From NCBI GenBank assembly GCA_015494735.1, contig WGAQ01000070.1:1-43360 (forward strand): 43,360 bases of DNA, written 5' to 3'. Below, in pieces: positions 32,720-39,359 of the stretch. The position numbers and the translations under genes are program-made. Below the pieces are notes generated by a model, which had not been told where the DNA came from, made no database searches, and was given only the letters and a program-made list of their open reading frames with translations. Source of the DNA: Caldifarciminota bacterium. GTDB lineage: Bacteria > Hydrothermota > Hydrothermia > LBFQ01 > DSFT01. How positions within the stretch are numbered: position 1 is the stretch's first letter; each line of letters begins with the position of its first letter.

Positions 32720-34081
32720 ATGCATGGAATGGAACACGCTTCTGGACTTTTACACGCTCTGGGCTTTGACCTCACCGTCGAGCAACTCAGATGGTTTGCC
32801 GTTGCCATCTTCGTGGGCGTTTACGCCATGATCATGCTGGAGAAGTACTTCCACCGCACCGTTGCAGCGATGCTGGGAGCCGCGATAATACTGGTCCTGG
32901 GTATAATGCCTCCCGATAAAGCATGGGCAGCGATAGATTTCAATACCATATTCCTCCTCTTCGGAATGATGAACATAGTCACCCTGCTGGTATGGAGCGG
33001 ATTCTTCAACGTGCTGACCAAGTGGGTCCTGCGATACACGGGTATCAATCCCATAAAGATTATGATAGTATTTGCTGTGGTGACCGCTGTCCTCTCGGCG
33101 TTTCTCGATAACGTGACCACCGTTCTCTTCATCACCCCGATAATAATCAAAATCACCGAGGTTCTCGAATTGAATCCCATACCTTATGTCATCTCCATAA
33201 TCCTGGCATCCAACATGGGGGGAACCACAACCCTGATAGGCGACCCTCCCAACATCATAATCGGAAGCATCGCCGGCAAACACTTCATGGATTTCATAAT
33301 AAATGTGGCACCCTTCGCAACGATAGCCTTCATCGTGGGACAGGCACTGAACGTATTTCAGGTAAAGGTGGAGGGACACCTCGACATAAGCGATCAAATA
33401 GACCTGGAAGAACTGGAAAAACTTGAATTCGGTGATGTGAAGCCAAAACTGATGTACAAGGCTGTAACCATATTCATCCTCACCATCCTCCTCTTCTTCA
33501 TCGGACATATAATCCACATAGAGCCCGGAATCATAGCGCTCTTCATGGCCACCATACTCATGCTGTGGTCCGGCATATCTCCCGTGCAGATTCTGGAGAA
33601 AGTGGAATGGGCAACCCTCATCTTCTTCATGGGACTATTCATAGTGGTGGGTTCTCTTGAATACACGGGAGTATTCGAAATAGTCGCCAACTGGCTACTC
33701 GGAATAATGGGCAACGACATCGGTAAGGGGATATGGATAGTTGGAGGATTCTCCGCTCTCATATCCGGAATCGTCGATAACATCCCGTTCACTATGTCCA
33801 TGGCCCTCGTCCTCAAGGACATTGCCCACGTAATCGGACCCGCCTCAGACCATCTCTGGTGGGCCTTATCCCTGGGGGCATGTCTCGGAGGAAACTTCAC
33901 CCTCATAGGAGCCTCCGCCAACATCGTCGCCGCGGACATATCCACCAGACACGGACACCCCATAACCTTCATGACATTCCTTAAATATGGAACGCCCGTG
34001 GCAATGATCTCCACCTTCACAGCCCTGATAATCTACTATCTGGTCCACATAATTATGCTCAAAACCCACATCGGAGTATGA
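32720..34081 (+). CDS. ArsB/NhaD-superfamily ion permease (P-protein type)
   Basis: A 453-residue polytopic membrane protein with about 11-12 helices. The two family hairpin motifs are clear: SNMGGTTTLIGDPPNIIIGS near residue 165 and CLGGNFTLIGASANIVAAD near 395. LSAFLDNVTTVLFITPIII and ISGIVDNIPFTMSMALVL repeat the DN-containing helix of the two inverted halves. These fit the ArsB/NhaD/P-protein branch of the ion transporter superfamily, which moves Na+, arsenite or organic anions; which one cannot be read here. It is coupled by ATGA to an ABC-2 exporter. Confidence 0.88.
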   Translation: MHGMEHASGLLHALGFDLTVEQLRWFAVAIFVGVYAMIMLEKYFHRTVAAMLGAAIILVLGIMPPDKAWAAIDFNTIFLLFGMMNIVTLLVWSGFFNVLTKWVLRYTGINPIKIMIVFAVVTAVLSAFLDNVTTVLFITPIIIKITEVLELNPIPYVISIILASNMGGTTTLIGDPPNIIIGSIAGKHFMDFIINVAPFATIAFIVGQALNVFQVKVEGHLDISDQIDLEELEKLEFGDVKPKLMYKAVTIFILTILLFFIGHIIHIEPGIIALFMATILMLWSGISPVQILEKVEWATLIFFMGLFIVVGSLEYTGVFEIVANWLLGIMGNDIGKGIWIVGGFSALISGIVDNIPFTMSMALVLKDIAHVIGPASDHLWWALSLGACLGGNFTLIGASANIVAADISTRHGHPITFMTFLKYGTPVAMISTFTALIIYYLVHIIMLKTHIGV

Positions 34082-34971
34082 TGGCAGGCTCCCGCCTGCC
34101 CTTAGCAATCGAAGTAATCGACCTGCACAAGTGGTATGGAAGGAAGCATGTACTGAAAGGGATAAACCTGTCCATCGAGAGGGGCCAGTACACTTCCATA
34201 CTCGGGCCAAACGGGGCAGGGAAAACCACTCTTATAAAATCCATAATCGGAATGGCCAGATTCCAGAAGGGCATCGTGAGGATAATGGACATCGATGTGA
34301 GGGAAGACATTCGAAGGGCAAAATCTCTCATGGGAATAGTGCATCAGGAAAACAATCTGGACATCTATCTGAGCGTTATCGAAAATCTCGTGATATACGG
34401 GTACATGATGGACCTTCCGAAAAGGGAATCCAGGAAGAGGGCGGAAGAACTACTGGAATTCATGGACATAGACAGGGGACTATGGAATGAGAAGGTGGAA
34501 AACCTTTCCGGAGGCACGAAGCGCAAGCTCATGATTGCCCGCGCCCTTCTCTCCGACCCTCCCATAATAGTGATGGATGAACCCACCACCGGACTCGACC
34601 CCTCCATAAGGCGAATCCTGTGGGACAGGATACTGACCCTGAAGGAAAAAGACAAGACCCTCCTCCTCACCACCCATTACATGGAGGAGGCCCATTACCT
34701 GAGCGACAGGGTGGTATTCATGCACGAGGGGGAAGTGATAGAGGATGGTCCTCCCGATAAACTGATAGAGAAGCATCTTCCTCCTTATGCGGTGGAGATA
34801 TCCCCTCCAATCGAACCCGGCAGCAGGCCCCACGTGAAGACAGGGAATTCCATCATAATATACGTGAAAGACCCCTCAGAAATCGGACCAGATAGAAGCA
34901 CAGGCCGATTCCTCATACGCAGAACAACCCTGGAGGATATATTCCTCTACCTGACGGGGAAGGGATTATGA
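34078..34971 (+). CDS. ABC transporter ATP-binding protein (NodI/DrrA-like)
   Basis: A 297-residue ABC-2 exporter ATPase. After LAIEVIDLHKWYGRKHVLKG comes Walker A GPNGAGKTTL, Q-loop MGIVHQENNLDIYLSVIENL, signature NLSGGTKRKLMIARALL, Walker B IIVMDEPTTGLDPSIRR and switch LTTHYMEEAHYLSDR. The C-terminal 70 residues form the DrrA/NodI-type tail. It overlaps the permease gene on the 3' side and the ion permease on the 5' side by four bases each, so the three are translationally coupled. The exported substrate is unknown. Confidence 0.92.
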   Translation: MMAGSRLPLAIEVIDLHKWYGRKHVLKGINLSIERGQYTSILGPNGAGKTTLIKSIIGMARFQKGIVRIMDIDVREDIRRAKSLMGIVHQENNLDIYLSVIENLVIYGYMMDLPKRESRKRAEELLEFMDIDRGLWNEKVENLSGGTKRKLMIARALLSDPPIIVMDEPTTGLDPSIRRILWDRILTLKEKDKTLLLTTHYMEEAHYLSDRVVFMHEGEVIEDGPPDKLIEKHLPPYAVEISPPIEPGSRPHVKTGNSIIIYVKDPSEIGPDRSTGRFLIRRTTLEDIFLYLTGKGL

Positions 34972-35720
34972 ATCCGGAGTACGCCTGGAAAATCTTCTAC
35001 AGGAATCTCGTGGCATGGTGGAAACTGGGATGGGCCATAGTCGTAAACGCTCTGGATCCCCTCATACTTCTCGCCGCATTCGGTTTCGGGCTGGGGAAAT
35101 TGATAGGGGAAGTGGACGGGATTCCATACGTCCAGTACATAGCCCCCGCCATGGTCTCCATAGCAGCGCTGTACGGCTCCCTTTTCGAAACCACGTACAA
35201 CTCCTACGTCAGGATGTACTACGACCACCTCTATGAAGCCTACATCTCCACCAGGGTGAATCTGGAGGACCTCGTTGTAGGGGAAATCGCGTGGGGCACC
35301 TTCAGGGGAATGGTCTATGCCCTCCTCGTCATAATCGTTCTCATGCTCGCTGGAATAATATCCCCCTTGCAGGGATTCATCCTGCTCCTGCTGTCCATAC
35401 CGGTGGCTCTCGTATTCTCTGCAATGGGCATGCTCCTGACCTCCACGGTGCCATCCATCACCTTCTTCGATTACATTTACTTCGTCTATATCAGCCCCAT
35501 GATGCTCTTCTCCGGAACCTACTTTCCCCTGGACGTACTCCCCGGCTTTCTTCAGGCCATAATTCCCTTTATATTCCCGCTGTATCACGGAGTTCACATG
35601 CTCAGGGGGTTTCAGATGACCGGTAACGTGGAATTCTTCAGTCCGGGCATACTGCTGCTTACCTCATCGATACTGACCCACCTCTCAATCGTATTCATGA
35701 GGAGAAGAATCATAAAATGA
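34968..35720 (+). CDS. ABC-2 type permease (NodJ-like)
   Basis: A 250-residue permease with about six membrane helices. NLVAWWKLGWAIVVNALDPLI opens the chain, then YVQYIAPAMVSIAALYGS, YDHLYEAYISTRVNLEDLV (the cytosolic loop with the YE-x(n)-TR pattern of NodJ-type permeases), VGEIAWGTFRGMVYALLV and ISPMMLFSGTYFPLDVLPG. It should form an exporter with the preceding ATPase. Members of this branch export polysaccharides, lipids or drugs. Confidence 0.9.
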   Translation: MNPEYAWKIFYRNLVAWWKLGWAIVVNALDPLILLAAFGFGLGKLIGEVDGIPYVQYIAPAMVSIAALYGSLFETTYNSYVRMYYDHLYEAYISTRVNLEDLVVGEIAWGTFRGMVYALLVIIVLMLAGIISPLQGFILLLLSIPVALVFSAMGMLLTSTVPSITFFDYIYFVYISPMMLFSGTYFPLDVLPGFLQAIIPFIFPLYHGVHMLRGFQMTGNVEFFSPGILLLTSSILTHLSIVFMRRRIIK

Positions 35721-35736
35721 CCGCTCCATCCACCTC

Positions 35737-35742
35737 TAAAAT
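35737..35742 (+). promoter_or_regulatory. Putative -10 box, leaderless geometry (OmpA-type gene)
   Basis: TAAAAT followed by TTGTCC, 6 bases, then the ATG at 35749. Confidence 0.55.
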
Positions 35743-35748
35743 TTGTCC

Positions 35749-36624
35749 ATGCTAATCTGCCTTATAGCATTATCCAGTCAGCAGGACACGACGGCCAGTC
35801 CAATCTCCATCACGGGCAAAGTACTGGACGCGCAGACGATGAAACCCATATCCGGGGCCGTGGTTTACATAGATTCCCTGAAAGCGGTCACCTCCAGCGA
35901 TGGTACATACAGGATAAGTGGAGTGAAAGCGGGATTCGTGAACGCCAGAGCGGAGGCGAGCGGGTACAGGACCCACATCGAAACCTTCGAGGTGCCCGAC
36001 CAGGGCGAATATATAAAGAACTTCTATCTGGTAAAGAAGAGGGCCAGACTCATAATCACCGTTCTGGATGATTACAGCGAAAAGCCCATAAGGGCCACGG
36101 TGAAGGTGGGGAATAAATCTTACACCACGGATGAATCCGGCATGGTGGAATTGAAACTCCCCGAGGGCAACTACGATGTGGTCGTAATACCGCGCAGCGA
36201 TATTTACGATAAAAAAGAATTGAATGCTCAGGTTGTCGGTCCCATAAAGGTGTTGAAAATAAACCTGATTCCTGCGAAGATAAATCTGGGAGACCTGAGA
36301 TTCGAATCGGGGAAAGCCGATATAAAAGAATACATGATTCCCAAACTGGAAGAGGCATGCAGGCTCCTTAAGAGATACCCCGAAGCCCGTATCATAGTGG
36401 AAGGGCACACCGATACCAGGGGCTCTGCAGAATACAATCTTCGACTCTCCAGAAAGAGGGCGGAGGCTGTAAAGAACTGGCTCGTGGAGCACCAGTGCGT
36501 GGATCCGGAAAGGATAGAAGCGAGAGGATACGGTGAGAGCAGGCCCATCGTGTTTCCGGAGAAGCGACCGGAGGATTACGCGAAGAACAGGAGAGTGGTT
36601 CTGCGGATAGTGATGCCCGGGTAA
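35749..36624 (+). CDS. OmpA-type protein with CarboxypepD-regulatory-like domains
   Basis: A 291-residue protein. The signal peptide MLICLIALSSQQ is very short and uncharged. Two beta-sandwich domains follow: residues 18-95 carry ISGAVVYIDSLKAVTSSDGTYRISGV (carboxypeptidase-regulatory-like), and about 100-170 carry LIITVLDDYSEKPIRATVKV and ELKLPEGNYDVVV, similar to the repeats of the PorV-like protein at 21.7 kb. The C-terminal OmpA domain (about 180-290) binds peptidoglycan, with IIVEGHTDTRGSAEYNLRLSRKRAEAVKNW-type motif (IVEGHTDTRGSAEYN, LSRKRAEAVKNWL) and ARGYGESRP, NRRVVLRI. It may link the outer membrane to the wall. It abuts the convergent response regulator gene with no spacer. Confidence 0.86.
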   Translation: MLICLIALSSQQDTTASPISITGKVLDAQTMKPISGAVVYIDSLKAVTSSDGTYRISGVKAGFVNARAEASGYRTHIETFEVPDQGEYIKNFYLVKKRARLIITVLDDYSEKPIRATVKVGNKSYTTDESGMVELKLPEGNYDVVVIPRSDIYDKKELNAQVVGPIKVLKINLIPAKINLGDLRFESGKADIKEYMIPKLEEACRLLKRYPEARIIVEGHTDTRGSAEYNLRLSRKRAEAVKNWLVEHQCVDPERIEARGYGESRPIVFPEKRPEDYAKNRRVVLRIVMPG

Positions 36625-37299
36625 TCAGCCCTCCCCGATATTTTCACCCATTATCCAGTTGAGGATTATCTCCTCGGGCATCCTGTCCATGTTGAACTTC
36701 GAGGGAATGGATGATGGATTCAGGTGGCATATAAATTCCCCCTCATCGATACTTAGTATGTGGTATGCCGCCTTATCCCCCTCCAATTCCCCGCACCTTG
36801 CGAATCTGACCCTCCTATCTATTATGAGCAGGAAGCAGTCCTTCTTATCCGGAATCTCCACGAGCCACGGGACTTCCGAGGATGAAAGGAACTGCAACAG
36901 GGTGGCTATGGGGAAGGCCTTGATGCTTCCATACAGTCTGGGCGTATCCGTTTCCATAACCTCCCTGAAGGCCCTGTAGAAGTTGGAGAAAAAGACCGGT
37001 TTGCGCAGGAGTCTGGTTCTCGAAAAGCGGAGCACGAACCTGTCTATATAGGCATCCTCCAGACCGGTGATGACCAGCGTAGGCACATTGTACTTGACCG
37101 TGAGTTCCGAGAGAAGGGACAGGCCGGACATACCCGGAAGATTTACATCCAGTATGAGAACATCGGGAACGAAGAAGTTCTGCATGAACTCCTCAACCGA
37201 GGCGAAGGACACCACTTCAGAGTCGGGGTCTATCTGGCCCATATAGTCCCGATAGAGATCCACGAGATCAGGGTCATCTTCTATCACCAGAACCCGCAT
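36625..37299 (-). CDS. Response regulator: REC domain plus DUF4388 (PATAN)
   Basis: A 224-residue protein. The receiver domain (1-120) has acidic Glu7-Asp9 (VIEDDPD), phosphoacceptor Asp51 (ILDVNLPGMSG), Thr78 (LVITG) and Lys100 (LLRKPV), so it should be phosphorylatable. Residues about 128-200 (GSIKAFPIATLLQFLSSSE, DCFLLIIDRRVRFARCGEL, AAYHILSIDEGEFIC) match the DUF4388/PATAN domain, a protein-interaction module rather than a DNA-binding output. The start at 37299 is set by the conserved MRVLVIEDDP; its first 26 bases overlap the Y1-like gene. The partner kinase is probably the CHASE2 protein at 39.4 kb. Confidence 0.86.
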   Translation of the reverse strand: MRVLVIEDDPDLVDLYRDYMGQIDPDSEVVSFASVEEFMQNFFVPDVLILDVNLPGMSGLSLLSELTVKYNVPTLVITGLEDAYIDRFVLRFSRTRLLRKPVFFSNFYRAFREVMETDTPRLYGSIKAFPIATLLQFLSSSEVPWLVEIPDKKDCFLLIIDRRVRFARCGELEGDKAAYHILSIDEGEFICHLNPSSIPSKFNMDRMPEEIILNWIMGENIGEG

Positions 37300-37696
37300 T
37301 GCGCTCCACCCTGTACTCCAGTTTCTGCAGAAGTTCCTCCAGAGTTTCGCTGTCGTAAGAGGGCATGGTAAATGCCATGTAGTATCGGTCGAAGAGCCTG
37401 TTACCAAAGGTATCCCTCAGCTCAGGGAACTTGTTCAGGAGGATCCTGGCCAGCCCGGACTTTATACCATTTGTGAAGAAGGCAGGAGATTCCCGGGGGG
37501 GAAGTTCCACCTTGGCCATGATATAGTAATTATTCACGCTATAATCGATCAACCTCCCCTTTATCCGATTCATCGCCTCCTTCAGGTAATCTCCCACCAC
37601 ATCCTTTATCCTCTCCACGTCCCCCTCCTTCAGGGGCCGGGCAAACGGCCAGACGAACAAGTACTTGAAGTCCCCAATCACATATCGGAATTTCAT
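37274..37696 (-). CDS. Y1-transposase (IS200/TnpA)-like protein without catalytic residues
   Basis: A 140-residue protein that I align, by eye, with the TnpA/REP-type Y1 fold. FKYLFVWPFARPL matches the first strand and YRRK region, VERIKDVVGDYLKEAMNRI the first helix, and ESPAFFTNGIKSGLARILLNKFPEL the conserved SPSxIVxxLKGxSARxLxxxFPEL helix pair. The HUH strand, normally DHVHLLV, reads NNYYIMAKVEL (Tyr58, Met60), and no clear catalytic tyrosine remains. So it appears to be a domesticated, inactive relative that may still bind DNA or RNA. It overlaps the response regulator by 26 bases. TATAAT and CGGAG lie upstream. An unrelated ferredoxin-like fold is the alternative. Confidence 0.55.
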   Translation of the reverse strand: MKFRYVIGDFKYLFVWPFARPLKEGDVERIKDVVGDYLKEAMNRIKGRLIDYSVNNYYIMAKVELPPRESPAFFTNGIKSGLARILLNKFPELRDTFGNRLFDRYYMAFTMPSYDSETLEELLQKLEYRVERNAGSGDRR

Positions 37697-37707
37697 CGTC
37701 TCCGAAA

Positions 37708-37713
37708 ATTATA
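37708..37713 (-). promoter_or_regulatory. Putative -10 box (Y1-like/response regulator operon)
   Basis: TATAAT with 11 bases to the ATG at 37696; CGGAG in between could serve as a short Shine-Dalgarno sequence. The 142-base divergent gap to the FecR-type gene is AT-rich and holds promoters for both directions. Confidence 0.45.
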
Positions 37714-37826
37714 AAGCGTGTTAAAGGATAACATTTTGCCTTAAATTATTCGAGCACTTTGATTTTTCGAATTCCCACATTATTACCTACGAAATATAGT
37801 TTCCTCCCCTCGAATTCTTTAGAGAT

Positions 37827-37832
37827 TAAAAT
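37827..37832 (+). promoter_or_regulatory. Putative -10 box, leaderless geometry (FecR-type gene)
   Basis: TAAAAT followed by TTTAGC, 6 bases, then the ATG at 37839. Confidence 0.55.
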
Positions 37833-37838
37833 TTTAGC

Positions 37839-39359
37839 ATGTTAAACGCTCAACTGCTGCTCTACACATTGCTGGCTCAGGCTCCTGCAAACGAGCAGGT
37901 GGTGGCGATAGCACTGAGCATACATGGGGAGGCTTATATACAGCCACCGGAAATACCAATATATACTTCGCTGGTTCCCCTTCAGGAAATCAGGGAAGGG
38001 AGCGTAATAAGGATAGAGTCCAATTCGATGGTGGTATTCAAGATAGACGGGAACATAATAAGGCTCTTCGGCCCCACCACCATCAAGGTGGAGGAGATAG
38101 GGAATGAAAAGGGCATAAACCTGATAGACGGAAGAATATACGGAAACTTTAAGAAACCCTTCAGATTGAAAACCAACAGAGTATCTGCGGTGATACGGGG
38201 AACCAAGGTCTCGGTGATAAAGAGGGGACAGGAAATATGGAAGGTCATAAAGGGAACGATAGATGTGGAGGGGATGGGACCGCTGGAGGAGGGGAAGCAG
38301 TTGAACCTCGAGAAAGGGGGAGTGGAAAAACTCGTTCTCGACTCCATAGACCTCCTGAATCTGGCCCTCGATGCGAGGGGTCAGGATACCGTCCCGCCCG
38401 AGATAAAGATAGAGAAAGCCGATATCACCAACAGCAAAGCCTACTCCTTCAGGGTACTCACGGAACCGGGAGCGGTGGTTAAGTTCCAGGGCAGGAGGTA
38501 CACCGTGGATTCCACGGGGCAGATAGTGCTGAAAACGACGCTGAAGAGAGAATTCAACTACCTGACCCTCACCGCAACGGACAGCGCGGGCAATATGTCC
38601 AGAGCAGGATTCCTGGTGAAACTGGACACCGTTCCTCCCAGAATCGATATACCCCTGAGAAGTGGCCTCTATAGCAAAATCCCCCGGACGGCCATTCCGG
38701 TAGAGGGGGACCCGGGGGCAATCGTCAGGGTTGGAAACGGGGGACAGAGGGAAGTACCCCCCTCGGGATATCTTCAGGAGGTGGTCAGTTTGAATCCCGG
38801 GGAGAACACCGTGAGGATACAGGGAATAGATGAGGCCGGCAACTCCACGCAGAAGAAGATCAAACTCATCTTCGACAACACCATACCTTCCATAGCAGTC
38901 ATAAGCCCCACCGACACCCTCACGAGCGAAAGGAGCATAACCCTTCGGTTGAAGGTGATGGACGACAGGTTGAAGGGTGTGGTGGTGAACGGAAAAGTGG
39001 CACCCGTGAAGAACGGCACGGTGACGAAGACGTTCCAGCTAAAGGAAGGCCCCAACACCTTCGAAATATACGCGGTGGACAGCGCGGGCAACATAACAGC
39101 AACCCGGATAAGGGTGGTAAGGGACACGCGTCCCCCTCTGGAGAAGAAAGAACTGACCGTGGACACGTATCAGAACATCACGGGAAGGGTGAAACCCGGC
39201 TCGCTGGTATTCATAAACGGAAATCCCGTACCGGTATCCCCCGATGGAGAATTCTCCCACAGGGTCAGACTGCACAGGGGTAAGAATGTGGTGATAATAA
39301 GGGTGGTGGATATGGCAGGAAATGAAACGGTGGAGAAGCGCATAATAGAAGTTCCCTGA
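37839..39359 (+). CDS. FecR-domain protein with four Ig-like repeats
   Basis: A 506-residue exported protein. The signal region MLNAQLLLYTLLAQAPA is uncharged. A FecR domain (about 30-165) shows EIREGSVIRIESNSMVVFKI, IRLFGPTTIKVEEIG, RLKTNRVSAVIRGTKVSVI and EGKQLNLEKGG. Four beta-sandwich repeats of 70-90 residues follow (about 185-506), each with a DxAGNxT/DSAGN turn (LTATDSAGNMS, IQGIDEAGNST, IYAVDSAGNIT, IRVVDMAGNET), like bacterial Ig-like glucodextranase-B domains. It is likely a periplasmic or surface sensor partner: its stop shares a base with the start of a CHASE2 kinase gene, and FecR and CHASE2 proteins are often encoded together. Confidence 0.86.
   Translation: MLNAQLLLYTLLAQAPANEQVVAIALSIHGEAYIQPPEIPIYTSLVPLQEIREGSVIRIESNSMVVFKIDGNIIRLFGPTTIKVEEIGNEKGINLIDGRIYGNFKKPFRLKTNRVSAVIRGTKVSVIKRGQEIWKVIKGTIDVEGMGPLEEGKQLNLEKGGVEKLVLDSIDLLNLALDARGQDTVPPEIKIEKADITNSKAYSFRVLTEPGAVVKFQGRRYTVDSTGQIVLKTTLKREFNYLTLTATDSAGNMSRAGFLVKLDTVPPRIDIPLRSGLYSKIPRTAIPVEGDPGAIVRVGNGGQREVPPSGYLQEVVSLNPGENTVRIQGIDEAGNSTQKKIKLIFDNTIPSIAVISPTDTLTSERSITLRLKVMDDRLKGVVVNGKVAPVKNGTVTKTFQLKEGPNTFEIYAVDSAGNITATRIRVVRDTRPPLEKKELTVDTYQNITGRVKPGSLVFINGNPVPVSPDGEFSHRVRLHRGKNVVIIRVVDMAGNETVEKRIIEVP

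Noticed and set aside
37274..37696. An active IS200/IS605 insertion sequence.
   Set aside because: HUH and tyrosine residues are missing, there is no tnpB and no end hairpins, and the gene overlaps the response regulator.
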